Assembly (NCBI RefSeq): GCF_006439395.2
Contig: NZ_CP083950.1
Span: 3,782,001-3,846,000, forward strand
DNA: 64,000 nucleotides
Direction of reading: 5' to 3'
From: Mesorhizobium sp. B4-1-4
Lineage (GTDB): Bacteria; Pseudomonadota; Alphaproteobacteria; Rhizobiales; Rhizobiaceae
Shown here piece by piece: positions 8,195 to 17,686 of this stretch. Below the pieces are notes generated by a model. It made no database searches and was not told the origin of the DNA. It was given only the letters and a program-made list of their open reading frames with translations. The position numbers were made by a program, and so were the translations under genes. The stretch's first letter is position 1. Each line of letters begins with the position of its first letter.

Positions 8195-8467
8195 TCAGCC
8201 CTTGGAACCGCGCTCGACGAACTTGTTGAAGCGGCTGGTTCCACCGCTGCCCGCTCTGTCCTGGTGCAGGAAGGCGAGGTCATTCTCGTCGAAGATCCGG
8301 AAGAACTCGTCCCACTCCACGGGCTCAAGCGTCTCCTCGGGCTCGCCGAAGTCGATCCTCAGGATGCCGCCCTTGCCTCCGGTCCGCACCACGGCCGGAT
8401 GGCCGTCGCGCTCCTCCACCCATTTGCGGATCTCATCGTGATTGGTGGTCGTCTTGGCCTCGGACAT
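8195..8467 (-). CDS. Conserved hypothetical stress protein (90 aa)
   Basis: An acidic 90-residue soluble protein. It begins MSEAKTTT, carries a DEIRKWVEERDG helix, a GGILRIDFGEP strand and a WDEFFRIFDENDLAFLHQ block rich in aromatic and acidic residues. Homologues I remember from rhizobia are often labelled as small 1,4-alpha-glucan-branching-like proteins without evidence of that activity. The reading frame is clean and an exact EcfG-type promoter lies 40 bases upstream. It is probably a stress-induced cytoplasmic protein of unknown role. Confidence 0.85.
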   Translation of the reverse strand: MSEAKTTTNHDEIRKWVEERDGHPAVVRTGGKGGILRIDFGEPEETLEPVEWDEFFRIFDENDLAFLHQDRAGSGGTSRFNKFVERGSKG

Positions 8468-8505
8468 GCCGGTTCCCTTTCTCGGTGCAGGTTGATTGGC
8501 GGCCT

Positions 8506-8530
8506 AACAGCGCAAATGCGGCATTGTTCC
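8506..8530 (-). promoter_or_regulatory. EcfG-type promoter for the 90-aa stress protein
   Basis: Reverse GGAAC-N17-GTT, 38 bases between the -10 element and the start codon at 8467. It is back to back with the forward promoter of the sugar cluster. Confidence 0.8.
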
Positions 8531-8595
8531 CGGTGCCGGAAGGGAAGACGGCGCCCATTTTGGCCCTCAACGGGAAGGAACTTTGTTGAAGTCAG

Positions 8596-8620
8596 GGAAC
8601 AAACCTTTTGCCCGGCAGTT
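8596..8620 (+). promoter_or_regulatory. EcfG-type promoter of the sugar/glycosyltransferase operon
   Basis: Exact GGAAC-N17-GTT ending 35 bases before the GTG start at 8656. Nine genes with overlapping or nearly touching ends follow, so this single promoter could drive the operon to about 17.6 kb. Confidence 0.82.
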
Positions 8621-8655
8621 CGGGGCGCCAACGCCTACTCTGCAAGGGAGCTATC

Positions 8656-9762
8656 GTGAAACGTGTATTGGTTACGGGGGGCTGCGGCTTCATTGGCCGC
8701 CACGTCGCCCAGGAACTCGTCGAACATGGCTATACGGTGCGTGTTCTGGATGTCCTTCTGGAACAGGTGCATGGCGCCGAGGCGATCAGCCTGCCCGCCG
8801 GCAGCGAATTGATAAAGGGTGACGTCCGCGACCCGGACGCGGTGGCCGAGGCTGTCTCCGATGTCGATGCCGTCATCCACCTGGCGGCGGAGGTCGGCGT
8901 CGGGCAATCCATGTACGAGATCGCGCGCTATGTCGGCACCAACGATCTCGGCACCGCAACCCTGCTCGAGGCATTGATCAAGCGGCCGGTCGAACGCATC
9001 GTCGTGGCGTCTTCGATGAGCATCTATGGCGAGGGCCTTTACGAAACGCCGGACGGACGGCGCATCGACAATGCACGTCGCAGGCCGGACGAGATCAAGA
9101 GCGGCCAGTGGGATCCCTTGTCGGCCGAAGGCGAAAGGCTTTCACCGATCCCCACCGACGAGGAAAAACAGGCCGATCTCGCGTCGATATACGCATTGAC
9201 CAAATATGCGCAGGAACGCGCCGTGCTTATCTTCGGCCAAGCCTACGGCATGGACGCGGTGGCGCTGCGCCTGTTCAACGTCTTCGGCGCCGGGCAGGCG
9301 CTGTCCAATCCATATACCGGGGTGCTCGCCAATTTCGCCTCGCGGCTTGCCAACGGCAAGCGACCGATGATTTTCGAGGACGGCCGGCAGAAGCGCGACT
9401 TTGTCCATGTGCTCGATGTCGCCCGAGCCTTCCGGCTGGCGTTGGAACAGCGCCAGGCGGCCGGGCACGCGATCAACATCGGCAGCGGCCACGCCTACCC
9501 GATCAGCGAGGTCGCGCGCCTGCTTGCCGAGGCGATGGGACAGTCAGGACGCTCGCCCGAGATTCTCGGCAAGGCGCGCTCCGGCGATATCCGCAACTGC
9601 TTCGCCGACATTTCCAAGGCACGTGAGCTGCTCGGCTTCGAGCCCCGGCACCGGTTGGAAAACGCACTCGACGAGTTCGTTATCTGGGTTCGCAACACCG
9701 GCGCAGTCGACCGCGGCGCCGACATGAAGCGGGAGCTGGAAGAGCGGGGGCTGGTATCATGA
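8656..9762 (+). CDS. NAD-dependent sugar-nucleotide epimerase/dehydratase
   Basis: A 368-residue extended SDR. It shows a GGCGFIGRH nucleotide-binding loop at the start, HLAAEVG around residue 75, a Ser in SSMSIYG and the catalytic YALTK (Tyr-x-x-x-Lys). An FxDGxQxRDFVHVLD-type segment is typical of UDP-glucose 4-epimerase relatives. It probably interconverts or dehydrates a nucleoside-diphosphate sugar. GTG start with AGGGAG five bases upstream. First gene of a long operon behind an EcfG promoter; its stop overlaps the next start by four bases. The exact sugar is unknown. Confidence 0.9.
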   Translation: MKRVLVTGGCGFIGRHVAQELVEHGYTVRVLDVLLEQVHGAEAISLPAGSELIKGDVRDPDAVAEAVSDVDAVIHLAAEVGVGQSMYEIARYVGTNDLGTATLLEALIKRPVERIVVASSMSIYGEGLYETPDGRRIDNARRRPDEIKSGQWDPLSAEGERLSPIPTDEEKQADLASIYALTKYAQERAVLIFGQAYGMDAVALRLFNVFGAGQALSNPYTGVLANFASRLANGKRPMIFEDGRQKRDFVHVLDVARAFRLALEQRQAAGHAINIGSGHAYPISEVARLLAEAMGQSGRSPEILGKARSGDIRNCFADISKARELLGFEPRHRLENALDEFVIWVRNTGAVDRGADMKRELEERGLVS

Positions 9763-10823
9763 CGCAGCATCCGCGCATGGCGCCGGTGGCCATAGTCGGC
9801 GGCAGCGGCTTCATCGGTTCGAACCTTGCCGACAGCCTTTTGTCGGATGGCGAGCCGGTGCTGGTTGTCGACAATCTAAGCCGGCCGGGCGTCGAACAGA
9901 ACCTCGAATGGCTTGCGGGAAAACATGGTAGCCGCCTCACGGTTAAGACGGTGGACGTGCGCGACGCCGGCGCCATGCTTGCGGCTCTGGCCCCGGCCAA
10001 GGCGATCTTCCATCTGGCCGCACAGACAGCGGTCACCACGAGTCTTGTTCAACCTGGAGAAGACCTCGACATCAATCTGCGGGGCTCGTTCCATGTGCTC
10101 GAAGCGGCCCGCCGCACTGGCGCCCCAGTCATCTTCGCCAGCACCAACAAGGTCTATGGCGGCCTGCCGCAGATTGCAGTGAGGGAAGTGGACGATCGCT
10201 ACGAGCCTTGCGACGAGACGATCGCCACCAGCGGTGTCGACGAGACGATCGGCCTTGATTTCTGCACGCCCTACGGCTGCTCCAAGGGTGCCGCGGACCA
10301 GTATGTGCTTGACTACGCCAACTCCTACGGCCTGCCGACCGCCGTGCTGCGCATGAGCTGCATCTACGGTCCGCGCCAGTTCGGCACCGAGGACCAGGGC
10401 TGGGTTGCCCATTTCCTGCTGAGCGCGCTCCGCGGCCGGCCGATCACCATTTACGGCAATGGCAGGCAGGTGCGCGACATCTTGCACGTTGCCGATGCCG
10501 TGGCCGCCTATCGCGGCGTGCTGGCCAGGATCGGCGAGTTCAAGGGCCAGGCGTTCAACCTGGGCGGCGGGCCACGAAACGCCGTAAGCCTGCGCACGCT
10601 TCTGGCAGAGATCGCCGGCATGACCGGCCACGAGGTCACACTTCGCTACGACCAGGAGCGCACCGGCGACCAACCGTTCTTCGTCGCCGACACCCGCAAG
10701 ATAGAAGCCGCGCTGGGCTGGAAGGCCCATGTGTCGTGGCGCGATGGCATTCGCGACCTTGCCGATTGGCTGCGTCAGCATCGTCTCACGCCGCAAGCGG
10801 AAGTCACGAGGTACGTCGCATGA
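9759..10823 (+). CDS. CDP-paratose-2-epimerase-like sugar epimerase
   Basis: A 354-residue extended SDR with GGSGFIGSN at the N-terminus, FHLAAQTAV, the STNKVYG motif and catalytic YGCSK. The motif CTPYGCSKGAADQYVLDYAN and the following SCIYGPRQFGTEDQG block are typical of CDP-tyvelose/CDP-paratose 2-epimerases, so a C2 epimerisation of a nucleotide sugar is the best guess. It overlaps the preceding epimerase and the following radical SAM gene by ATGA junctions, which indicates translational coupling. Confidence 0.88.
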   Translation: MTQHPRMAPVAIVGGSGFIGSNLADSLLSDGEPVLVVDNLSRPGVEQNLEWLAGKHGSRLTVKTVDVRDAGAMLAALAPAKAIFHLAAQTAVTTSLVQPGEDLDINLRGSFHVLEAARRTGAPVIFASTNKVYGGLPQIAVREVDDRYEPCDETIATSGVDETIGLDFCTPYGCSKGAADQYVLDYANSYGLPTAVLRMSCIYGPRQFGTEDQGWVAHFLLSALRGRPITIYGNGRQVRDILHVADAVAAYRGVLARIGEFKGQAFNLGGGPRNAVSLRTLLAEIAGMTGHEVTLRYDQERTGDQPFFVADTRKIEAALGWKAHVSWRDGIRDLADWLRQHRLTPQAEVTRYVA

Positions 10824-12112
10824 AAGTCGCCTTGGTCAATCCGCACTGGACATACGCGCACAGCATCTATTTCGGCTGCCGGCAGCCGCATCTGCCTTTG
10901 GAACTCGGCTACTCCAAAGCGCTGCTGGAGGCAGATGGTCACGAGGTCCTGATGCTCGACGGGCAGTTGCAGAACCTCGACAACGCGCTGCTGGCGGAGC
11001 GGGTCGCCGCCTTCGCTCCTGACATGTCGGTGGTGACGACGGCGCCCACCTACCTGTTCTGGCGATGCGCTCCGCCCGAACTTCGCGTGCCAGCGGAGTT
11101 CCTGGCTCACGTCGCGGGACGCGGCGGCCGAACGGTGGCGGTCGGACCGCACGGCTCGGCCACGCCGGCGCCGACCCTGCGCAAGCTCGGCGTCGACCTG
11201 GTCGTTCGGGGCGAGTGTGAGGAAGTGGTGGCCGAGCTTGCCCGGGAGGGCGACTGGGGCACGGTGTCCTACACTGCCCGGCTTGAGGACGGCGCGTTGG
11301 CGACCAACGGAGGCGTACATGCCAGCCGTTTCACCGACCATCCGGCCCTGCGCTGGCCGACCGATTGGATCGCCGCCCACACGCACCACCATCACCGTTT
11401 CGACTCCCCACTGCACGGTGCTGGAGCAGAGGTCGAAGCGTCGCGAGGCTGTCCCTACAATTGCAGCTTCTGCGCCAAGATCGATTTCCGCGACGCCTAC
11501 CGCCGCAGGAACCATGAGGCCGTCATTGCCGAAATCGACGGCCTGATCGCACAAGGCGTCCGCTACATCTACTTCATCGACGAGATATTCCTGCCGCAGA
11601 AGGCCCTGCTGGAGGCGTTGGTCGGCCGCGATGTCCAGTTCGGCGTTCAGACCCGCATCGACTTGTGGAAGCCGGAACTGCTGGAACTCCTGGGCGCCGC
11701 CGGCTGCGTGTCGATCGAAGCAGGCCTCGAAAGCCTCACCGTCGAAGGCCGCGAGATGCTGGCAAAGCGCTGCCGGCTGGGTACCGAGGAATTGGCCGCG
11801 CTGCTGGTCAATGCCCGCCGCCACGTTCCGTTCGTCCAGGCCAACCTGATCGGCGTGGTCGAGGATGATCCCGCGCTGGTGGACCACTGGCGCGGGCACC
11901 TCATCGACAACGGCGTCTGGGCCAACGAACCGGTGCCGCTCTACCCCTACCCGAGTTCGCCCAGCTATCGCGCGCTGTGGGGCGAGCCCGACGACCTCGC
12001 CTGGGAGCGGGCCCATGAACATTACCTCGCCTCTTTCGCCTCGTTCAGCGACATCCAGGACAAGCGGCCGCGCCCGCTGGCCGAGTTGGAAGCCTCATGC
12101 TGCAGTCATTGA
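10820..12112 (+). CDS. B12-binding radical SAM protein
   Basis: A 430-residue enzyme with an N-terminal cobalamin-binding-like domain (about 1-150, starting MKVALVNPHW). The radical SAM core (about 195-420) carries the cluster-binding Cys-x3-Cys-x2-Cys in RGCPYNCSFC. Class B members catalyse methylations or rearrangements at unactivated carbons. The cobalamin domain lacks an obvious DxHxxG motif, so it may bind B12 base-off or may not bind it. A start at 10736 would add 28 residues, but the ATGA overlap favours this one. Embedded among sugar epimerases and glycosyltransferases, it probably modifies a sugar intermediate. I recall a curated Rhizobiales family of this kind but could not check. 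Confidence 0.85.
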   Translation: MKVALVNPHWTYAHSIYFGCRQPHLPLELGYSKALLEADGHEVLMLDGQLQNLDNALLAERVAAFAPDMSVVTTAPTYLFWRCAPPELRVPAEFLAHVAGRGGRTVAVGPHGSATPAPTLRKLGVDLVVRGECEEVVAELAREGDWGTVSYTARLEDGALATNGGVHASRFTDHPALRWPTDWIAAHTHHHHRFDSPLHGAGAEVEASRGCPYNCSFCAKIDFRDAYRRRNHEAVIAEIDGLIAQGVRYIYFIDEIFLPQKALLEALVGRDVQFGVQTRIDLWKPELLELLGAAGCVSIEAGLESLTVEGREMLAKRCRLGTEELAALLVNARRHVPFVQANLIGVVEDDPALVDHWRGHLIDNGVWANEPVPLYPYPSSPSYRALWGEPDDLAWERAHEHYLASFASFSDIQDKRPRPLAELEASCCSH

Positions 12113-13197
12113 TCAACCGTCCAAGGCGTATCCTGATGACCACCGATGCCGTCGGCGGCGTGTGGCAATATTCACTCGATCTTTCACGCGAGCTCGCTGC
12201 CGCGGGCAACAGCGTCGTGCTTGCCGGCCTGGGGCCACCGCCTTCTGCCGAACAGGCGGAAGAGGCACGATCCTTCGCTGCCCTGGAATGGCTCAAGACC
12301 CCGCCGGACTGGATGACGCACGATCAATGCGACCTTGATCAGCTTCCCGAGGAATTGCGGGAGCTTGCGAGGGTCTACGCCATTGATCTCATTCACCTGA
12401 ACGCCCCGGCACAGGCGGCCGGGCTCGACCTGCCCTGCCCGGTGGTCGCCGTATCGCACTCCTGTGTCGTCACATGGCTGCACGCGGTGCGCGGCGAGGC
12501 GGTCGCGAACGATTGGGCCTGGCAAAGGGATCGCAACAGAGCGGGCCTGGATCGGGCCGATGCGGTCGTGGCCCCGAGCCGGAGCCACGCCGATATGCTC
12601 GAGATCTGCTATGGCCCGATCCCCCGCCTGAGCGTCGTCTACAACAGTGCGGCACCAGGCCCGGCGACCGAGCATCGCGAGACATTCGTCTTTGCAGCAG
12701 CCCGTTGGTGGGACGAGGGAAAAAATGCCGCGGTGCTGGATGGCGCGGCCGCGATCGCGGAATGGCCCTTCTTTGCCGCCGGTCCGCTCGACGGGCCTGA
12801 AGGACAGCACGCGCGTCTCCAGCATTGCGTGTCGCTCGGGGCGATCCCTCACGAAGAGGTCAGGCGGCTGATGGCACGCGCCGGACTCTTCGTGTCGACG
12901 TCTCGCTATGAACCTTTCGGGCTTGCGGCCCTGGAAGCGGCGATGGCGGGCACGCCCCTGGTCCTGGCGGATATCGGCACCTATCGCGAGATCTGGAACG
13001 GCGCGGCGCTGTTCTTCGACGCGCGTGATCAGCATGCCCTTGCCGGCTGCATCGCCCGCCTTGTCCACGACGACGTCCTGCGGAGACAACTCGGCCAGCG
13101 CGCGGCCCGGCGGGCGCGCAAATTCTCGCCGCGCTCGCAAGCGACGGCCATGCGGGAAATCCACGAGCAGGCGGCGATGGCCGCCACGGAACGGTAG
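12097..13197 (+). CDS. GT4 family glycosyltransferase
   Basis: A 366-residue GT-B fold enzyme. The N-terminal donor/acceptor loop reads TTDAVGGVWQY. The C-terminal donor-binding half contains SRYEPFGLAALEAAMAGTP with the Glu-x7-Glu arrangement of GT4 retaining transferases. It overlaps the radical SAM gene by 16 bases and is followed three bases later by the next transferase. It is cytoplasmic, with no membrane segment. Acceptor and donor unknown. Confidence 0.88.
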   Translation: MLQSLINRPRRILMTTDAVGGVWQYSLDLSRELAAAGNSVVLAGLGPPPSAEQAEEARSFAALEWLKTPPDWMTHDQCDLDQLPEELRELARVYAIDLIHLNAPAQAAGLDLPCPVVAVSHSCVVTWLHAVRGEAVANDWAWQRDRNRAGLDRADAVVAPSRSHADMLEICYGPIPRLSVVYNSAAPGPATEHRETFVFAAARWWDEGKNAAVLDGAAAIAEWPFFAAGPLDGPEGQHARLQHCVSLGAIPHEEVRRLMARAGLFVSTSRYEPFGLAALEAAMAGTPLVLADIGTYREIWNGAALFFDARDQHALAGCIARLVHDDVLRRQLGQRAARRARKFSPRSQATAMREIHEQAAMAATER

Positions 13198-13199
13198 CC

Positions 13200-14330
13200 A
13201 TGCACTTCCTGTTCTACACCCATTCCGCCGTCTCGGACTGGAACCACGGCAATGCGCATTTCCAGCGCGGCATCATGCGCGAACTCATCGCGCGCGGACA
13301 TCATGTGATCGCGCTAGAGCCGGCGGACGGCTGGAGCCGCTCCAACCTGCTGGCGGAGAAAGGGGCCTTCGCGGTGGAGCGCTTCAGGAACGATTTCCCG
13401 GAGCTGATGCCGGTAACCTATGATGCGTCGTTCGATCATGAGGCCTGGATCACCGGTGCGGATGTCGTGATCGTCCACGAATGGACGGCGCCGGACCTCA
13501 TCGCGCGCGTTGGACGCGCGCGGGCCAATGGAGGCGATTTCACACTCCTGTTCCACGATACGCACCACCGGGCTGTGTCTGCGACCGAAGCCATCTCGGC
13601 CCTCACGCTGGAGCATTATGACGGCGTGCTCGCCTTTGGCGAAGCCTTGCGAGAGAGCTATCTTCGGGCCGGCTGGGGCAAGCGTGCCTTCACCTGGCAC
13701 GAGGCGGCGGATGTGCGCTTATTCAAACCATGCCGGCGCATGAAGCCCATCGCGGATCTGGTTTGGGTCGGAAATTGGGGGGATGACGAGCGCAGCGCCG
13801 AAATCCACGAATTCCTGATCGATCCGGCACGCGAGCTTATCTTGTCGGGAACGGTGCACGGCGTGCGCTACCCGCCTGCCGCGCTCAACGCGCTCGCCGA
13901 TGCGGGCCTGCACTACGAGGGCTGGGTCGCCAATGCCGATGTGCCGAAAATATTCGCGCAGCATCGCGTCACCGTGCACATTCCCCGCCGGCCTTATCGG
14001 CAGGGTCTGCCGGGTATCCCCACGATCCGCATGTTCGAGGCGCTGGCCTGCGGCATTCCCCTTGTGTCGGCGCCCTGGTCCGACGCCGAAGGCCTGTTCC
14101 GTCCCGGACAGGATTTCCTTTTCGCGCGGGACGGTGACGAGATGCGCCGCCACCTCAGCGACGTGCTGCATGATGGAGAGCTTGCGCTGACGCTTGCCGC
14201 ATCCGGGCTCGAAACCATCCTGGCGCGACACACATGCCGGCACCGAGCCGACGAACTGTTCGACATACTGGCCGCATGTGGCAACCGTCATGTAGCCACT
14301 CGAATGCCCGCAAAGGAGGCCGCCGCATGA
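13200..14330 (+). CDS. CgeB-like glycosyltransferase (first copy)
   Basis: A 376-residue protein starting MHFLFYTHSAVSDWNHGNAH. The C-terminal half has the CgeB/GT-B pattern IRMFEALACGIPLVSAPW, followed by a stretch ending GQDFLFARDGDEM. The WNHGNAHFQRGI loop parallels the WGNGHAT loops of the paralogues downstream. It is one of four related transferases in the cluster, and its stop overlaps the next start. Probably adds a sugar to the cluster's product. Confidence 0.82.
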   Translation: MHFLFYTHSAVSDWNHGNAHFQRGIMRELIARGHHVIALEPADGWSRSNLLAEKGAFAVERFRNDFPELMPVTYDASFDHEAWITGADVVIVHEWTAPDLIARVGRARANGGDFTLLFHDTHHRAVSATEAISALTLEHYDGVLAFGEALRESYLRAGWGKRAFTWHEAADVRLFKPCRRMKPIADLVWVGNWGDDERSAEIHEFLIDPARELILSGTVHGVRYPPAALNALADAGLHYEGWVANADVPKIFAQHRVTVHIPRRPYRQGLPGIPTIRMFEALACGIPLVSAPWSDAEGLFRPGQDFLFARDGDEMRRHLSDVLHDGELALTLAASGLETILARHTCRHRADELFDILAACGNRHVATRMPAKEAAA

Positions 14331-15421
14331 AAATCGCCTTTTACGGATCAAGCCTGTTGTCGTCGTACTGGAATGGGGCGGCGACTTACTATCGCGGGCT
14401 GCTCAAGGCGTTGTCGCGCCGCGGCTACGACATCACCTTCTACGAACCCGACGTCTACGACCGGCAGAAGAACCGCGACATCGAGGCCCCCGACTGGTGC
14501 ACCGTCGTGGTCTACGAGCCGACGCCGCATGCGCTGATGCAGGTTGCGGCTTGTGCGGCGCAGGCCGACATCGTCGTCAAGGCAAGTGGCGTCGGCTTCG
14601 AGGATGACGCATTGCTGAGCGCGGTGCTCGAGCATGCCCGCGCCGACGCGATCACCGTATTCTGGGACGTCGACGCCCCTGCAACGATCAGCCAGTTGCG
14701 CGCCGACGCCGACCATCCGCTGCACGATGCCTTGCGCAGGATCGACCTCGTGCTGACCTATGGCGGCGGTGACCCCGTGGTGTGGGAATATCGCGCCCTC
14801 GGCGCGGTCGAATGCGTGCCGATCTACAACGCGCTCGATCCCGAGACACACCATCCGGTCGCCGGCGACCGGCGTTTTGCTTGCGATCTTGCCTTTCTCG
14901 GCAACCGCCTGCCCGACCGTGAGGCGCGCGTCGACGCCTTTTTCGTCGAACCGGCCCGAGCGCTGAACGGCAAGCGTTTCCTGCTCGGCGGATCCGGGTG
15001 GGGAGACAAACCTCTGCCTGGCAACGTCTCCTGGCTCGGCCATGTCGGGACCCGGGATCATAATGCCTTCAACGTCACGCCGAAGGCGGTGCTGAACATC
15101 AGCCGCGACAGCATGGCCACGAACGGTTTTTCGCCAGCGACCCGGATTTTCGAAGCGGCAGGGGCAGGTGCCTGCATCGTCACCGATGCCTGGCTCGGTG
15201 TCGAGATGTTCCTGACCCCCGGTGAGGAAATACTGGTCGCGAGAGACGGTACCGACGTCGCGGAGATCGTGCGGACGCTGACATCCGCCCGGGCAAATGC
15301 GATCGGCGAGGCAGCACTGCGACGTGTTCTTGGCGAGCACACCTACACTCTGAGGGGGGCCCTGGTCGATACCGTCTTCAAGGAGCACGTCGGACGCCCT
15401 ACCGTGGAGGCGGCGGAATGA
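14327..15421 (+). CDS. CgeB-like glycosyltransferase (second copy)
   Basis: A 364-residue protein of the CgeB family: MKIAFYGSSLLSSYWNGAAT at the start, RIFEAAGAGACIVTDAW in the donor-binding half, then an ETYTL-like C-terminal helix region. AGGAGG lies about eight bases before the ATG, and an ATGA overlap couples it to the gene before. It is closer to the copies at 15418 and 21618 than to the one at 13200, judged by the shared N-terminal loop. Confidence 0.85.
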   Translation: MKIAFYGSSLLSSYWNGAATYYRGLLKALSRRGYDITFYEPDVYDRQKNRDIEAPDWCTVVVYEPTPHALMQVAACAAQADIVVKASGVGFEDDALLSAVLEHARADAITVFWDVDAPATISQLRADADHPLHDALRRIDLVLTYGGGDPVVWEYRALGAVECVPIYNALDPETHHPVAGDRRFACDLAFLGNRLPDREARVDAFFVEPARALNGKRFLLGGSGWGDKPLPGNVSWLGHVGTRDHNAFNVTPKAVLNISRDSMATNGFSPATRIFEAAGAGACIVTDAWLGVEMFLTPGEEILVARDGTDVAEIVRTLTSARANAIGEAALRRVLGEHTYTLRGALVDTVFKEHVGRPTVEAAE

Positions 15422-16527
15422 CGAAGCAACTCGACATCGTCTTCCTTGGCCTTTCGCTGTCCTCGTCCTGGGGGAACGGTCATGCAACGACTTTCCGCGG
15501 GCTGCTGAGAGGCCTTCATGAACTGGGCCATCGCATCACGTTCCTCGAACGCGACGTGCCCTGGTACGCGCGCCATCGTGATCTGCGGGAGCCCGATTTC
15601 TGCACCTTGCTCTACTACGAAACGCTCGATGAACTGCGTCGTGCCCACGAGCGGCGCCTGCGGCGAGCCCATATTGTGGTGGTCGGATCCTTTGTGCCCG
15701 AGGGGAAGGCAGTGATCGACACTGTGGCGTCGCTCTGCGGCGGGCAACTGTGTTTCTACGACATCGACACGCCGGTGACGCTGGCGCAGATCGCCGAAGA
15801 CGACTGCGATTATCTGGCAAGGCGACAGATCCCGTATTTCGACGTCTATTTCTCCTTCACAGGCGGGCCGACGCTCGACCGGTTGCAGTCCGAATTCGGC
15901 GCGCAAAGAGCCGAGCCGCTCTACTGTTCCGTCGATCCGGAGCGGCACCACCGGACGGACAATGCCATCCAATGGGATCTCGGATATCTCGGCACCTACA
16001 GTTCGGACCGGCAGCCGACCCTGGAAGCACTGCTGCTGGAGCCAGCGCGCCGGCTGCCGCGGCGGCGCTTCGTGGTCGCCGGCTCGCAATACCCGTCTAA
16101 TATCGCCTGGCCCGGCAATGTCGAGCGTATAGAACATTTGCCTCCGGCCGAGCATGCCGCCTTCTACAGCCGCCAGCGCTGCACGCTGAATGTCACCCGC
16201 GCATCGATGATCGCGGCCGGATGGTCGCCGAGCGTGCGGCTGTTCGAGGCCGCCGCCTGCGGCACGCCGATCATCAGCGACCGGTGGCCGGGCCTCGACA
16301 GCTTTTTTCCTGAATCGACCATTCAAACCGCCGACAAACCCGACGACGTGATCGCGATCCTGAGCGGACAGAACGATCGTGCAAGGCTCGACATGGCGGA
16401 CCGGGCTCGCAAGCTTGTTCTGACGAGACACACCGGCATCGCCCGGGCCCGTGAATTCATATCCCGGCTGGCACCACCGGCTCGGATGCGTTCAGGCCTC
16501 GGCCTGGACGTTGGAAGTGCGGCATGA
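15418..16527 (+). CDS. CgeB-like glycosyltransferase (third copy)
   Basis: A 369-residue protein with GLSLSSSWGNGHATTFRGLL near the start and RLFEAAACGTPIISDRWPGL in the C-terminal half. It shares these motifs, in the same positions, with the gene at 21618, so the two are clear paralogues. ATGA overlaps at both ends place it firmly in the operon. The family name comes from Bacillus spore-coat glycosylation, but these bacteria do not sporulate, so only sugar transfer is implied. Confidence 0.87.
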   Translation: MTKQLDIVFLGLSLSSSWGNGHATTFRGLLRGLHELGHRITFLERDVPWYARHRDLREPDFCTLLYYETLDELRRAHERRLRRAHIVVVGSFVPEGKAVIDTVASLCGGQLCFYDIDTPVTLAQIAEDDCDYLARRQIPYFDVYFSFTGGPTLDRLQSEFGAQRAEPLYCSVDPERHHRTDNAIQWDLGYLGTYSSDRQPTLEALLLEPARRLPRRRFVVAGSQYPSNIAWPGNVERIEHLPPAEHAAFYSRQRCTLNVTRASMIAAGWSPSVRLFEAAACGTPIISDRWPGLDSFFPESTIQTADKPDDVIAILSGQNDRARLDMADRARKLVLTRHTGIARAREFISRLAPPARMRSGLGLDVGSAA

Positions 16528-17597
16528 CTGGCAGACAGGAGAAGATACAGATGCGGCAATCAAGAAAGGCGCAACGGACGCAGACGGTGCTTGTCGCCGG
16601 CGGCGCGGGTTTCCTCGGTTCGCACCTTTGCGAAACATTGCTCCGGGATGGTCACCGAGTGATCTGTGTCGACAATTTCCTTACCGGGCGAATGGACAAT
16701 ATCAGGCCACTTGTCGGCCGGCCGCGCTTCCGGCTGATCGAACAGGACATCTGCACCCCGCTGGAACTCGGCGAACCGGTCGACCGCATCTTCAACATGG
16801 CTTGCGCGGCGTCCCCGCCACGCTATCAGGCAGACCCGGTTCATACGACGCGCACATGCGTCATCGGCACATTCAATCTGCTTGAACTCGCGGCGGACAA
16901 CGGCGCCCGGTTCCTGCAGGCTTCAACCAGCGAGGTCTATGGCGATCCCGAACAGCACCCGCAAAAGGAGGACTATGTCGGCCATGTCAACTGCACGGGG
17001 CCGCGGGCCTGCTATGATGAAGGCAAACGGACGGCCGAGACCCTTTGTTTCGATTACCTGCGTGCCGACAAAGCCGATATCCGCGTTGCGCGCATCTTCA
17101 ACACCTACGGGCCGAGGATGGATCCGGCCGACGGCCGCATCGTCTCCAACCTGGTCATGCAAGCCATCGAGAAACGGCCGCTGACGATATTCGGCGACGG
17201 ACGTCAAACCAGGTCGTTCTGCTATGTCACCGACCTTGTCGACGGGCTGCTGCGCCTGATGGACATCGATCCAAATCCACGCCAGCCGGTCAATCTGGGC
17301 AACCCTGGGGAATTCACCATCTTGCAATTGGCAAGCCTGGTACGCGAGATCACAGGCACGCGGTCGGCCGTGACGTTCCTGCCCTTGCCGCAAGACGATC
17401 CGCGCCGGCGCCGGCCCGATATAACGCGTGCGAAAACGCTGCTCGGCTGGGCGCCCAAGGTGCCTCTCAGACAGGGCCTGCTGCAGACGATCGGTTACTT
17501 CGCCGACCTCGACACGGATCGGATGGATGCCTCCCTGACCCCGATTGCCGCCACTGGCGGTTCAAGGGCAGGCAAGGCGCAGAACCTGCCGGTTTGA
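16524..17597 (+). CDS. UDP-glucuronate decarboxylase (UDP-xylose synthase-like)
   Basis: A 357-residue extended SDR. GGAGFLGSHLCE binds NAD, then DNFLTGRMDNI, the diagnostic ACAASPPRYQ, the catalytic STSEVYGDP and CYDEGKR (Tyr-x-x-x-Lys), and RIFNTYGPRMDPADGR. The GPRACYDEGKR block is characteristic of UDP-xylose synthases, which make UDP-xylose from UDP-glucuronate. A pentose such as xylose is therefore a plausible building block here. Last gene of the first operon, coupled to the preceding transferase by ATGA. Confidence 0.9.
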   Translation: MTGRQEKIQMRQSRKAQRTQTVLVAGGAGFLGSHLCETLLRDGHRVICVDNFLTGRMDNIRPLVGRPRFRLIEQDICTPLELGEPVDRIFNMACAASPPRYQADPVHTTRTCVIGTFNLLELAADNGARFLQASTSEVYGDPEQHPQKEDYVGHVNCTGPRACYDEGKRTAETLCFDYLRADKADIRVARIFNTYGPRMDPADGRIVSNLVMQAIEKRPLTIFGDGRQTRSFCYVTDLVDGLLRLMDIDPNPRQPVNLGNPGEFTILQLASLVREITGTRSAVTFLPLPQDDPRRRRPDITRAKTLLGWAPKVPLRQGLLQTIGYFADLDTDRMDASLTPIAATGGSRAGKAQNLPV

Positions 17598-17653
17598 AGA
17601 CTGCCGGGCTGGCGCAATGACATGGTTCGCGGTGTTCAATTCTGCCGTGGCCG

Positions 17654-17678
17654 GGAACATCCACGGGCTCTCGGGGTT
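17654..17678 (+). promoter_or_regulatory. EcfG-type promoter for the 61-aa protein
   Basis: GGAAC-N17-GTT, 56 bases after the stop of the decarboxylase gene and 131 bases before the GTG at 17810. A RIME-like element lies between it and the gene, inside the predicted leader. Confidence 0.7.
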
Positions 17679-17686
17679 GGGCTGTA

